From Symbiodinium natans (Eukaryota > Sar > Dinophyceae > Suessiales > Symbiodiniaceae): a stretch of 64,000 nt of DNA. A model generated the notes under the pieces. It saw only the letters and a program-made list of their open reading frames with translations. It had not been told where the DNA came from and made no database searches. The number at the start of each line of letters is the position of its first letter. Positions within the stretch are counted from its first letter, which is position 1. Below are positions 33,404 through 45,318 of this stretch, one piece after another. A program made the position numbers and the translations under genes. The stretch covers positions 126,001-190,000 of the forward strand of contig CAJNDS010000128.1 of assembly GCA_905221605.1 (NCBI GenBank). Direction: 5' to 3'.

Positions 33404-35190
33404 TGCCTGTTGGCGAAGATTCTGCCACCGCACGTTGTAGAGCTTGTCAACGAGACCGTGGTTGCATTCAGCCCCTTGTGTTCTTGGCAGTGTTCTTGGC
33501 AGAGAATACATTTTGGCATTCCTCAGTGGTATTCCTCAATTCCACAGAGTGTCCCTGGAGTTCCCCGTGAGTTCCCACCCACAGACCTCAACTGCGGTTG
33601 CCACTGAGTGCCCAGCTGAAGCATGCTGGAGTGCTCACGCAAAGAGTATCCCTTGAGTGATCTTGAGTGCCCACTCCCAGACCCCCCACAGTGCCCACCC
33701 GCTGCTGGAACCCTGGAGTGTGAACCCACAGATGATCCCTTCAGCCCGATCCATTGGAGTATCCTTGGGCACACTTTAACCAGGGCGCGGATAGTCGAAG
33801 TGCCTTTGTTTTTGTCTTTTGGATCAGACTCAGGACAACGTTTCGCCGATTGCAGAAGATTTCCCAGACGTCAGCATTGTCTTCACGGAAGCTTGTCATG
33901 TCCTTTCATGCAGTGCGTTTCTTCTCTCAGTCTTCAGCATTGTTTGTTTCTTCCTCGGTTCCAAGGATCTGAAAGGCTTCACTGCCTTTTGCTCCCGTGC
34001 TTCGCGCTGCACTTTCGGGGCATGGTCGACTATCATAGTAACTATAGTAGAGTTTATGAGTTTGATTCCGTCGCACACAGCATCATCTGCAGGCATCACT
34101 CCGACGGAGTTGGTGGAGTTGCTGAATCTTCTGTACTCTGCCTTCGACGAGATCATACTGGAATGGGGCCTCTACAAAGTCGAGACAAAGCTGCGCTATC
34201 AGCAATCGCTGATGACTTGCTAATGATTGCCCAACCAATCGTCACGAATGTGTCCGAATGTCTAGGTAGATAATTTGCCGCGGTATCGTTGATGCGAAAG
34301 CCCATGTCAGGAAGTCATTGGCGATGCGTACTTTATCTCATCAGGCTGCCCGGCTCGTGAGGAGCAGTGAGCGATTGTGAGCGATTGTGAGCGAGGGGGG
34401 GCGGAGTGAACACAGAGGGAAGACGGGGGCCGAGGGCTTGGCATGGAACGGCCGAGAATGTCTGCGAACTTGAGAACAGCTGTGACAGGAGGACTCCAAC
34501 TTCCCTGACGAGTTCGCCATGCGAGCTCTGGAGGAACGTGCTGAGCTCTCAAGTTGTTGCCAGCCCCTGGCTTAGTGATCTAAGTACTCACAGGTTGCCG
34601 TCTCGATGCAGCGGGTCATCCCCACGGTGTTTGATGACAACTCTGTGATGATGAGCCACTTGGGCTTGTGCTTCTCTGATACAAGAGGCAATGTCAATGT
34701 CTCGCCCAGCTTATTGTAATGCCTAGGACCGCGAATGAGGCTTCGTTCATTCAAGGTTCTTTGTCAGTCATGGCAGAATTTTTAGAGACAAGCCATGATC
34801 GAAGAGTTGCGATTCAAGGAGCGGGTGTCCACACAGGCAACGTTGTCGCCGGGGTTGTTGGCAAAACAGGACTCTGTACTTGACTCCGCCTGCATTCGAC
34901 ACCGTACACATACGCGCCTCCGCATGAGAGCCCCTCTGCGTAGAAGAGCGTTTGCAGGACCCCGTTATCATCTTTTCGGCCCGGCAGTCGAGTTTGCCAA
35001 TCTGATGGAGAGCTCCGGGGTGCCCGGCAAAGTTCAGCTCAGTCGCCCGTCCAGAAAATGTCTTGCTCAGGCTTGTGTTATGGCAGGCTATTCTCGCTTA
35101 CCTATGAGTTCTGCACTGGCAAGTCCCCACCAGGTCAATCAACAAAATCATGGTTGGATGAAGGGGGGCATGACTATGACTTCGAGCCTC
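33404..35190 (+). CDS. Class III nucleotide cyclase domain B, multi-exon
   Basis: Exons in consistent phase: 33404-33451 (LLAKILPPHVVELVN, the pre-catalytic helix), 33834-33887 (DNVSPIAEDFPDVSIVFT), 33966-33996 (DLKGFTAFCS), 34093-34181 (ITPTELVELLNLLYSAFDE, then GLYKV), 34311 to about 34361 (EVIGDAYFISSGCPARE), 34489 to about 34545 (DSNFPDEFAMRALEERAEL), 34819-34869 (GVHTGNVVAGVVGKT), 34958-35070 (PRYHLFGPAVEFANLMESS, then GVPGKVQLS) and a probable exon from about 35098 (LTYEFCTGKSPPGQSTKSW). Both metal-binding Asp residues are retained (FTDL and IGDAY), but the catalytic Asn/Arg segment (normally VNTASR) reads VEFANL, so both residues are missing. Donors are GA, GT and GC. Domain A lies 3 kb upstream in the same orientation. 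Confidence 0.85.
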
Positions 35191-35455
35191 GCACTGCACC
35201 GTGTCAGCAACGCAGCGGGAACGCGGGGGAGCGCGCTGCGTTGCGGTTCTACCTGCATGAAATCTTCGTGCTTGGCAACAAGAGGTTACCCTGGAGGGTC
35301 AAGATCATCAGACCTTCTTGGTGACCAAGAGCAAGGCCAGGATGAGAACGAGCGGTAGCTGGCGATTGGGAGTTGGAGATGTGTCGCAGGGGCTTTTGTG
35401 TGGCATGACTCGGGGGCAAGTCGTGACATCATTCAGTCTCTTCCTTCCGAGTACC

Positions 35456-35617
35456 ATGGTACCAAAGGCCAAAGCCGCGCGGCAGATCCGCGCCGCATTG
35501 GCAACAAAACGTCAAGAGGTGCAGGCGGGAGTCAACAGAGTGAAGCACTGTGTGAAGCGACGAGCGCAAGTCTTGTGGGAGCAGTTCTTCCCCACAAAAG
35601 ACAGCTTATTTTGTTAA
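35456..35617 (+). CDS. Small basic hypothetical protein
   Basis: ATG at 35456 in a good context (ACCATGG) opens 53 codons: MVPKAKAARQIRAALATKRQ, then a Lys/Arg-rich helix (VNRVKHCVKRRAQVLWEQF) and a stop at 35615-35617. It could be a short protein or a terminal exon; the basic composition is all that can be said. Confidence 0.4.
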   Translation: MVPKAKAARQIRAALATKRQEVQAGVNRVKHCVKRRAQVLWEQFFPTKDSLFC

Positions 35618-35809
35618 GCACCTTCACATAAGTAAAGACGGAGATGGGAAGTGAGGCAGTTTCGTCATGTACTCGTAGGTGCTAAAAAAGGGTTAATTAT
35701 GCCGCTATGCAGTGAGCAACAGAGAGCCCAGGCCATGACTTCTTTGACAAGCTACCAGAGTGAAGGCAAGCGCCTGTCTGAAAGGACTAGCGGGTCTACC
35801 GACTTAACA

Positions 35810-36026
35810 TGATTCAGCTTAGAAAGCAGCGAGCTTCAGAGAGCTTCAGCTTCAATTACGGCTCAATTCGTTTGACTGCACGGGATTGATCGGGCATCGA
35901 AGATGCCACCTTGGAAAGCTGCTAATTGAAGCTGGCAAGAAGCAAGAAGAGGCAATTTTAGCAGCTAGCACACCAACTGTGATCCTGCGGGACTCATTGC
36001 AAATGTTGCCAGAGCTGTTATGTTGA
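35810..36026 (+). CDS. C-terminal exons of unknown protein
   Basis: Two coding-like stretches: from ATG 35810 (MIQLRKQRASESFSFNYGSI) to about 35880, and from about 35890 to the stop at 36024-36026 (GKLLIEAGKKQEEAILAAST, then PTVILRDSLQMLPELLC). They are in different frames, so an intron or two genes are implied. No domain is recognised. Confidence 0.4.
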
Positions 36027-36751
36027 GCCGCTGCATTCGGCTTTGCTAGGTTCGACTTTTCAATGTCCTACAATCCTACACGCAACGTTTATTGTGTAAA
36101 CGTTCCAGTCTGGCAAAATGCCAGTTCCACGACATGACGGCGGCAGGCACCTGTGAATCGACGCAGATGTGCTCGAATGATGAACTTGCTGGTATGACTG
36201 GTTTTCTGACGGATTCACAGTGCCGTGATCGTGCTCGGAGTGTACAGTACGCACGCACATCTGAAGGATAGTTTGTGCCCGCGATTTGTGACACATCTTG
36301 TCTTATGGCTCAGCAACCGTACAAAAGGTTGCACAGAGGCAGAAGTTTGCCCAGCAATCTGGCACATAGGCATTTCTTGCACAGCTCCGCGTTCCGTTTC
36401 GGAGGCAGCTTTGACACTGGGCCGGTCCAACAGTTCTCAGCAGGCATGGGCCTTGGGTTGCAGCGGCGCTGAGCCCGTCCTGTCCAAAGAACAACTGCTG
36501 TCTTTGTGCTGTCCTCTCGAGCAACAATCAAAATAGTCACCGTTGTTACCTATGGACTTTAGATTCACTTTAGGTTGCATGGCATGCTTGGAGGCTGGAA
36601 CGGGTGCCGGAACGACCACCACGACGCAGGCAACCACCACACAGGAGAAGGCTCAAGCCATGGCGGTAGCAGTACAAGCATGTGACACACACACACACAC
36701 ACGCCTCATTTCAAATACGTCACACGTTGCTACGTATTGTGCATCTGCCAG

Positions 36752-36857
36752 GAGCACGATGTCGATGCTGGATTTTCATGGTTCGACTGGCTCAGCCTAC
36801 TCAAGGCGTGCCTCCGGGATGCGATGTTCCAGAAAAACGCGTTGCAGCGCCAATATG
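36752..36857 (+). CDS. Internal exon of unknown protein
   Basis: After TGCCAG, the frame reads EHDVDAGFSWFDWLSLLKAC and LRDAMFQKNALQRQY (35 codons plus one base) up to a GT donor at 36858. The helix pattern and splice signals are good. No family is recognised; an (AC)n tract lies just upstream at 36683-36700. Confidence 0.5.
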
Positions 36858-37211
36858 GTCAAGCTTCGGAGCAACACTTGCTTTCTGGAAGTTCTAAAGA
36901 CAGGATTTTGGCTCACGCCGTGAGCCATGCCAGTTCAGTGCTGTTGATCTGCCGGTTTTTCAATCCGGGCCGTGTCTCCCCTGTGCTCTGCTGTTCTGTA
37001 AAGGTTCGCTAGACAAATTAGACAGCTTCTGTCTCAGCACGCGGCTGCATTCAGGAGTCTCGCACCAACGCAACCGGCATCTCACCCGAGGCGTGCGGGA
37101 TCAGGGCAGGATGCAGAGCAGAGAGCCGCTCCTGGTAATCAAGGTTCACTGCCGTGGAGAGGCTCTGACACTAGGATTCGCCTTCGCTAGCTCGCCAGCT
37201 GTAGTTGGACC

Positions 37212-38820
37212 ATGGCCTGGAATGTGCTGAATGGATGTTCGCAGGGGCTTCTCGGCCCTCTGCATGTCCTCGAAGAGAAAGTTGAGATCATTCGGCCAGA
37301 TGGTCAGGCAACTGCAGCCTGTACAGAGCCCGAGGTAGTGAAGATGAGGGCAGGAGACCGCATGTTCGGCATGATGCCGCTGTCCTTTGCAACATACCCA
37401 GCCATTGCCTTACGCTACTCAAGCGTGGATGTGGCGCAGCTGAAGACGTCGCTGGAAAAAGCGCTCAAAGCTGTTCCCCTCATGGCAGGACGACTTCGTA
37501 GCACTCAGGATGGCTTCGAGGCGGTGCTGACTGGGGAGGGTGTGCCATTCTCGATAGTTCGGTGCTCAGAGAAAACGGCCCCAGAGTTCGTCGAGGAGTC
37601 CAAGCTACCCGACTTTGGCAACTACTGCCGGCCCCCTGCAGTTCGAGCCGGTCGTGAACCCTTGATGACCGTGAAGTTGACCATGTTCCAAGATGGAAGT
37701 AGCATATTGGCATTCTGTCGCTCACACATGCTGTTCGACGGAACTTCGGCCTGGACATTTCTTTCTTTTTGGGCGAGCCTCGCGCGCGGGGAGGCGACCT
37801 CAGCTCCATGCTCCAACAGGGACAAGATCAGCCAGCTTGTCCCAGATGAAGAGACAGTGCAAGCCTTGGCTCAGAAGGAGACTGATTAATGAGGCCAACA
37901 AGTAATGCCAGGGCCAACCCCCAAATTCTTACAGTCTAAACAAAAGCCCTATGCCTTATGCTATATATGCCTTGAAGCCCGAAGTTTTGAAGCACAAACC
38001 TTGGAAGGAGATTGGCAAGACGCTCTCAGCGTCCTGGCTCAAGGCCATGGTTGGGCAGGTTCTGGTGCCAGCTCTTGCCCCCATTGCGGACACACTGTTT
38101 CTGCACGCCAGATTGGGCTTGAACAGACACAGGGTCTACTTCTCAGATGACGAGCTAGCAGCTATCAAAGAAGAAGCCACACCAACCGAAGTAAAGCCAG
38201 GCCAAGACAAATGGGTCACAACACAAGAGGCATTTTGTGCTTACCTGCTGATGACGCTGGGAAAACACATTCTGCCACCAGATGCAAAAGGTAAAGTTCA
38301 GATGATGTTCCTACTGGATGCCCGTAAGGCACTTGGGCTTCCCTCAAACCAGCTTATGGGAGGTGGCCTGACCTTCACAAGCGTAATGGTGGAGGACCTG
38401 AAGCTTTTGACGCTTCCCGAAATTGCCAGCAGGTTGCATGAAGGTCTCGCCAAAAAGGAAGGATCCCTGGAGTCACAGAAAGCACGCTGGCAACTACTGA
38501 ACGGCGCCTGCGAGAAGAAATTGGAGCATAGCCTCATGCAGGAGTTTCACTACAAACGTGATGTTGACATGAAGCTTGCAGTGAACAACTCGTCGAAGCG
38601 TCCGCTCTTGGATTTCGGAACCGGCCCTGCGGAGAGTGTTGTGTCCGATGCAGGACCAAGCCTTCTACTTCCAGCCAAGGAAGGTGGTCTCTATCTTTAT
38701 CTCGACCCCCAAGTTTTCTCAAGTGCCAAGTGCTCCTCAAAGGAGAAGCGCAGCCAAGCCCTTGAAGCCCTTCGAACAGATCTTCCAAAGAAGGGCACTA
38801 AGAGGAAGGTCGACAGCTGA
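37212..38820 (+). CDS. BAHD-type acyltransferase
   Basis: Two long frames form one protein of about 520 residues. Frame 1 (37212-37877/37889) has an N-terminal BAHD-like half with YSSVDVAQLKTSLEKALKAV, VPLMAGRL and the catalytic HxxxD motif as SHMLFDG (His at residue 172). Frame 2 (about 37912-38820) continues with the linker and C-terminal half and carries DFGTG at 38611, the counterpart of the structural DFGWG motif, then a Lys-rich end. BAHD enzymes transfer acyl groups from acyl-CoA to alcohols or amines. Between the halves, AAG|GAGACTG to GCCAG|GGC gives an in-phase GA-AG intron of only 34 nt; a frameshift is the alternative. With at most one tiny intron, this gene is built unlike its neighbours. 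Start ATG 37212 has a good context (GGACCATGG). Confidence 0.8.
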
Positions 38821-39510
38821 GTGGCAGTCAATTGTTTGACATGCCTGACTTTTGAAGACGTTGGGTGGGCATCTTGCATCATCTTGCCCACGTACCATCG
38901 CCATGCCTTGTACTTGACAAGGCATTGCGGCAGCTTAGCAAGACCCTGTCTCGAATCAGCTGGCCCTGCGGGACCGACTCCCCATCTCCCATTCGATTCT
39001 CGATGCCATAGTCTGATGAACAGATAAGCAGATCAGCGCATCTGGACATGCCCTGTCAATCTGATCCTGTGCAGGGTGAAAAGATGGCAATGCCTTCATA
39101 GGAGTTTCGTAGATTGCATGATCCAATGATGTGGCTACATGGTTAGAAATTGCCACAGATATTTGTTGCTCTGAGTCTACGATCATGTCCCAGGGCACGG
39201 GCAACGCTAGATGATTGTACTGCATGCCGGAACAATGTAAAGATGTAGACCCGTACTGCGGACTAAGGCAAAGTCCCTCAAACTATCTCAGACGGGTTTC
39301 GCCGCAACCAGCCAGATTTCGTGATCCAAGCAATATTCATGGTTCCGAGCTTCACACAAAAAGAATGTAGCAGTAACGCATGTCTGAGGAATTTCTGCTG
39401 AGTTCGCGATCGCATTGTGTTCGCAATGTGTTCACGCATGTTTTCACACACATTGTGGCAGTTTCTTCGGCGGACTACGCTGCTCCAAAGCCCGGCCGTC
39501 ACAGCTGCAG
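38821..39510. other. No gene seen
   Basis: Short open frames on both strands only. Probably the 3' flank of the acyltransferase gene. Confidence 0.4.
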
Positions 39511-39792
39511 GACCTCTGCAGGTCCGATGCTGATGACTCCAGGGAATTGTTTACTGTTGCAAGCCTGTTGAAGCATCTAGCGGCTAGTGCACTTGCTAAG
39601 CATGCGAAATCAGCCCCTGCAGTCTGCTGATCTGGCTTGTGCCTTTGCAAATGCTGCTGTAGAACGTTGAAGGTCACACACTTCAAGCCGGGCCGGGGTT
39701 GGTCTATCGATGTCAAGGACTGCGCAGAGACAGCACTTGAAGCTTCAGAAGCTTTCGGACCTGCAGTTATGATGTGGCTCAGCTTTGACTAG
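39511..39792 (+). CDS. Two C-terminal exons of unknown protein
   Basis: Exon 39511 to about 39600 follows GCTGCAG and reads DLCRSDADDSRELFTVASLL, then KHLAASALAK. Exon 39673-39792 follows TTGAAG and reads VTHFKPGRGWSIDVKDCAET, then ALEASEAFGPAVMMWLSFD and a TAG at 39790-39792. Composition strongly favours coding. The family is not recognised; the small tail with GRGW could be part of an enzyme domain, but this is not evidence of function. Confidence 0.5.
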
Positions 39793-40414
39793 TGTTCACG
39801 TCTGAGTGCCAGCAGGCTGCCGATCTGCTGGCAGAGCAGTGAGACCGCAAACTTCCTCTCAGACATACGACCTTCCTTGATGAGTACATTTCTGTACCCT
39901 GGATGTACCCTGGTACACTTGCTGCTGTGACCAGTGTCTTGCAGCGTGGCGGTTGCAAAAAAAGTGCAGTCTGTTGTGCACAGCACACGCGCACGTTGAA
40001 TCGTGCCCTGCTCCTAGTCGTCCGCTGTTCCGACACTGACTCATCGCCCAGGCTGCAATGCTTGATCGCGACTCATCCAATGAGGACCGCCGGTGTTGTT
40101 TTCTGTGAGTGCTGCCAGTTTTCGGCTCGTCTGTGCTCCGATGGCTTGGATGGGGCCAGGTACGGATCGAGAGGCTTAAGGACCAGTGCCTCGTCTTAGA
40201 TTGTCTGAACACTCGTCTTGCCACTGATCTGTGAGTATCCGCGCAATACACGACTTGCAGTTTCTTCTGCATCCTGGCTGAGGGTGGCAAGTCTGTATCA
40301 GGAGGTCCAGATTGCTCAGCCCTGATGACCAGACATCAGCAGGCTTAGGAATGAGACTTAAGGTGCTCCCAATTTAAATTTTGCAGCTTCCTGATGGTTC
40401 CTTTCTATTCCCAG

Positions 40415-40639
40415 GTGCGTGCCTCAAACGAGTCGCTAAAGGTGGAGAATGCGCAGGCTGTCCTGTTCTGTGCTGCTCACCAATCCTCATGTGAAGCCAA
40501 GACAGGCTTTCGAGCGAGCAGCTCAAGCCGAACAAGAGACTCAAAAGGCCATGCCACATGAGAAGTGCTCGGGCTAAAGGCTGTCGGCCAACAGAGATCT
40601 TTCGTCAGGCACAGGCTCGGGCTGCGCTGGTGGAAACTG
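40415..40639 (+). CDS. Coiled-coil protein, three consecutive exons
   Basis: Exons 40415-40456 (VRASNESLKVENAQ), 40506-40547 (AFERAAQAEQETQK) and 40609-40639 (AQARAALVET plus one base) join in phase 0 into one charged alanine/glutamine-rich helix. All three donors are GC (GCTGTC, GCCATG, GCGTGC) and all acceptors are AG|G. The gene continues beyond 40639 but the next exon was not found. It resembles the coiled-coil style of the gene at 2511-3695, without detectable homology. Confidence 0.55.
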
Positions 40640-41798
40640 GCGTGCCTTAGACAGCAGTTGGCATCAGCTCGCTGACCGGTGGCGAGACATCCCCAGCCTT
40701 TGAACATACTATAGTAGGACATAGAGTCCGTAGCGCTGCAGGCTCTAGAATCTAGAATCTAGAACGAAACGCTTGTCGTTGGTTCTCAGACAATTCTTGG
40801 TTTCGCCTAGGTGTTGCCTGAAAAGTCGCTCCGACATGTTGAAGACTATTGCAGACCATAGCAAGTGTGTCGTTCCATGTCGAAGGGCCCCGCAGCTGGT
40901 GTTGGAGTCGGAGAAAGCCTGTGAAGCAGCGAGTCACCGTTCGCTGCCAGGCCAATGCAGGCAACCGCCACGACTGCATCCACTGCCTTTGCAGAGTCCC
41001 AGGAGCCCTGCCAGTGACGGTTAGCAGGGGCACGAGTTGCGATTCATTGCATCCCAATCTCTGCAAGCTTGACAAGCTTGGTACTGTAGGAGCTGACCAT
41101 TGCGCTACTGAACTCGGGGCCTCTCGCCTCCAGTTCTGCTGGGGCGAAGAGCTCAGAATAGTATCAGAAGGTTGGATTTGATCGGACTGCAAGATAGCTG
41201 AAGTAGGGTATTTAATCAAGACCAGAGGCAGAGGCGTTTTGGCTAGCCCAGTGCAGGTTGGGTATCAGCTTTCATTCAGGGCTCCAGCTCCCTCATGCTC
41301 CTCCGACACTCATCAGAGTGCTCAGGCGCAGCCGTGGTCCCCGGACCGCCCTAGCTTTGCACCGGTCATGTGCTCAGAGACTGGAATCAAGACTCGAGAC
41401 AAGGGTGCCTGGACATAGAAGATCAGTGCAAATCTGAGACAAACTCGGTGCTGGCTTCCGTTGACATCTCAGGCAGATGGAGAGACGGGAACTCCTCGGG
41501 CCCTGGTCAAGACGCAGAGCACGCCGGGGAGCCAGAATGAGCTTTCGAGCCTGCACGCATTCGACCGTTCAGCCGTTCAGCCAGCCGTTCAGCCGTTCAA
41601 CCGTTCAAGCCAGAGCTGTGCAGCTGGCAAGTGTCGACAGGATTCGGGGTTGGGGAAATCAATGGGAAATCAAGTCATGATAGCGTTGCCCAGCAAAGCA
41701 CAAGAAAGAGTCGCTCGAGGTTGCGGTGAACCTTTTTGGCCAACCACGGGCAAAACCCACAATCACAAGCCCCCAAAGCCGCCATCACAAAGCCCCGC
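40640..41798. other. No gene established
   Basis: A small direct repeat, (CGTTCAGC)n with variants, occupies 41568-41612. No exon can be supported. Confidence 0.35.
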
Positions 41799-44700
41799 AT
41801 GGATGCTTTGCAGCTGCGGGTCTCCGGACTAACGGGTCCGCTGTGCGAGCTCGCTCTCGGCGCACCGTGCACCGTGCAGGACCGGATCTCCGAGTTGTCA
41901 CCTTTGCACAGTTCTTTGCATGCGCTTTGCTGCTGAAGGGGCCTTCCACCTTCCACTCCTACCCACATCTGCCAAATTCTGTCTGCAGGATGTGAAGGAG
42001 GCTTTGCAGGACAAGCTGGGGATCCCTGTGCAGGAGCAGCGTCTCCTGGTCGGCAGTGAGGCCGGGGCCGACCGACAACATACAAAGAGCAAACAACCGC
42101 AGCATACAGCAACATTCTGTTTGGCCCCTTGAAGTGGCATCCCCACTGTACGGAGGCGCACGAAGTTCATTGCTACACATTGCTGCAGTCCTATAGCAAG
42201 CTGGCAGTCGTGCCAGCGGTGCCAGGGCTAGTCAGCAACACAGCGCAGCCCTGCAGCCGACCAGATAGTTCCCATGGCCTAATGAGTTACATCAAGGCAA
42301 TCTCGGTCGGGTCCGTATCCACCATGCTCTTTGGTTCTTTCGGGGCGTCGGGTTTCAGTTTCGTGAAACCTCCCGACGCTAAGTACAAGTGCTTCTACCT
42401 CTGTGTGTGTGGGTGTGTGTGTGTGTCTGAATCAAGCTGCAACCCGAACAATAGATAACGCAGACTCAGCCGCCATTCAAGCCAGAGAACGGTCCTTGGA
42501 TTGCGTCCTGTTGTGAGCCAGTGTTCGCAGGAGCCAGATGTAACCTGCTTGCTTTCTGCAACTGATGGCGGCCTGGATGTTTCGCTTCTGCGGTGCCTAA
42601 AACTGTCTTCCGAGCTCTGGGCACATTGGGCGGAAACTCTGCAAGAGGACGCTTGCAAGCTCAACTCTATGACGTGCTGATTATGTGCGTGAGTGTGATA
42701 TTCAGAAGTGCTGAAAGTGCTCACAGCAAGTGCAGAGCCAACTGAATCGGAGTGACCTAGACGGGCAGTCACAAACACAGAAGGTGTCAACTTCTTGGCT
42801 TGATATCACTCCCTGGAGGATGGAATGGAGTTGCTCTTTGCTCCTGAGGAGGTCCAAGCAGATCGCGAGCTCGTGATCCTGGCGGTGCCAATGCCTGCAT
42901 TTGTCACGTTGTCCAATAGGATTCGTATGTTCTTCCTGCTGCCCAGCAGACCACTTGAACCAGAGTCATCCAGAGTCACTCATCCCAGCAAAGCGAAACC
43001 TATTCCCCCGCTGTATGTACATCCGCGTTGCGCGTCATAGCCCACCCCCCCAAGCCTAGACCCAGAGTCATGAACCCCTGTTGCAAGGCCTGGCCGAAAG
43101 AGTTTCCGGACTTGTAGAGCTGGGCTTCTGCAATTTCGGCCTTCCAAGGGAGGAGGGAAAGTTCTTGAGAAGCTGCTGAGAACCGCATTGAACAACCAAA
43201 AACGGATGCAAAGCGAGTTTCCTTTTTGGCGACCTTTGCTCACGCCTTGCGTTAAATAGCTTGCCGACTTTCCCGTACTCCTTCCTTGGCCAGATACTGT
43301 ACCATGGTGATGCATATGCTGCCCAAGGCTGGTGGCTTAAGAAGAAATGAGAGACCCCCCACTCATCTGAGAAGCAGTGTTGACCCTTGTACTGCTAGAA
43401 GCCACAAAGGCACACGCCTGAGAGGTCCACCTTTCCCACTGCGCAAAGCTATGGTCATTCGAAGTCATTCGGAAGGTCTGACATGTCCAATCCAGTGAGT
43501 TGAGACACATGAGACTCGTTGAGAAGTTGAGGTTCAGCGCTGTGGCGATGCTCTGGCACTGGCCGCGGAGGAACTCCGGAGTGATCGCGACGTGGCCATG
43601 GCCGCAGCTGCTTGGCAACCGAACCTGCTCATTCAGCACGCAAGATTGAGCATTGAGATACATTGTCATTGATTGACAGAATCTCGAGATAAATGTTCGT
43701 GACGGGCAGGTTTCGCAAAACGGATTGGCCCTGTCGTTTGCATCGCCAGAATTGAAGGCAGACAAGGTGCGGGCTTCTGTAATCATGCCAGCGTAGAGCC
43801 CAAACAGTGTAAGACTAGCACGGCAAGAGCACTCCAAGGCCACTCCAGGAGCAAACCTTTGGAACCTCAAAGGGAATTCCGAAAGAGGACAGTTAACTGC
43901 AATTCACGAAGGATGCGGGACCGAGGCAGGAGGGCACCTTTTGTCGAAAACAGGGTCTGAACATCTCTGAAATACAGATCCTCTTCGAACACACGAAGCT
44001 CACAAGGAAACGAACCCCACAAAAACAATTGAGTGCTCTTGCCTGTGTTTTCTCGACACGGAGCTGCGTGGGACCGAGGCGAGAGTGCGATTTGGAGCAT
44101 GTGACATTGGCGAGAGCGCAATTTGGCACCTGCCAGGGGCAAGAACATGCTTTGTGCTGTGATGTTTTGGATGCCGACGCAGGCTCTCCAGAGCGCACGG
44201 TGCCTGGACGAGAGTGTTCGGTCCCACGGGAAACACAAAGAGGGTCCTCGATTTCAACGAACTCGGGCGCTCCACCAATTTTGAGGCTCATAATGCAAGC
44301 ACTTTTTGTGGAATGTGGCATCCGTCCACTTGGCTGCCACTGCAAACTGCCCACAAGCTGCCATGATATGTCTTGATAATGACTTGGACAGCCTGGAATG
44401 TGTCTTGACGGTCCACGCCCTTGCCAGTGCTGCAGGATGTCGTGCTGCGTGCAGTTCGACAGAATGGCCTGGCCCTGCGTCATGCGACAGCCGTGCTGCA
44501 GAGGAGATCCACTGTAGCCCGAACACTGTCTTTCGTTCCCTGTAGGTAGTTTGCAACTTGTCTGTCAGGGACCCCGATGTGGCGTTGGCGGCCGTGGAGC
44601 AAAACGGTGGCCAAGCTTCAGGTGTTATTCATATTCCACTTGTTTTCAGTGCCGTGGACAGCTTTCAAAAGTCCCACATCCATGAGGTTTTAGAATTTAG

Positions 44701-45279
44701 AAGCTTTCTCAGCCGAAAGAAGTGTTTGGTGCTCTGACTTCTGTCTGGGGACATGGGTGCTGAAATGCTGTCTGATGGGATTCTATGAGGCTACGTCATT
44801 GCCGAAGCCAGCTTCGAAGCTGCTTTGCGCGAAGATCGTCAAATAGCGTATGCTGCTGTCTCCTACGATGGCTGCACTCTCAAGCATGTCGGGCAGGAGC
44901 TACGTGCCTGTGCTGATTTTGGCTACCCGTAGCCGCCAGCGTTCGATGTGCTTTTGCCTTGTTGTGTCGTTTGCGTGTGGCTGTGTGGCTATGTGGCTCT
45001 GCGGCTGTGCGGCTGTGCGGCTGTGCGGCTGTGCGGCTCTGTGTGTGTGTGTGTGTGTGTGTGTGTTTGTGTGCTTGTTTGTGCGTTCGTGTGTGTGTGT
45101 GTGTGTGTGCGCGGGTGTGCAGGTGTGCGGGTGCGTGGGAGCATGTGGTTGCGGGCGCATGTGCATGTGCAAGTGCGGCATGCGTGTGCGCATGTGCGTG
45201 TGCGTGTGAGTGTGTGTGTGTGTGTGTGTCTCTGTCTGTTTCTTTGTCTATGTCTGTCTGTGTGTCTGTGTGTCTGTCT

Positions 45280-45318
<39 letters not shown>

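Noticed and set aside
34795-35358. 187-codon + ORF through cyclase B exons
   Set aside because: A different frame of the same DNA gives clear cyclase motifs (GVHTGNVVAGVVG, PRYHLFG), so this long frame is a shadow.
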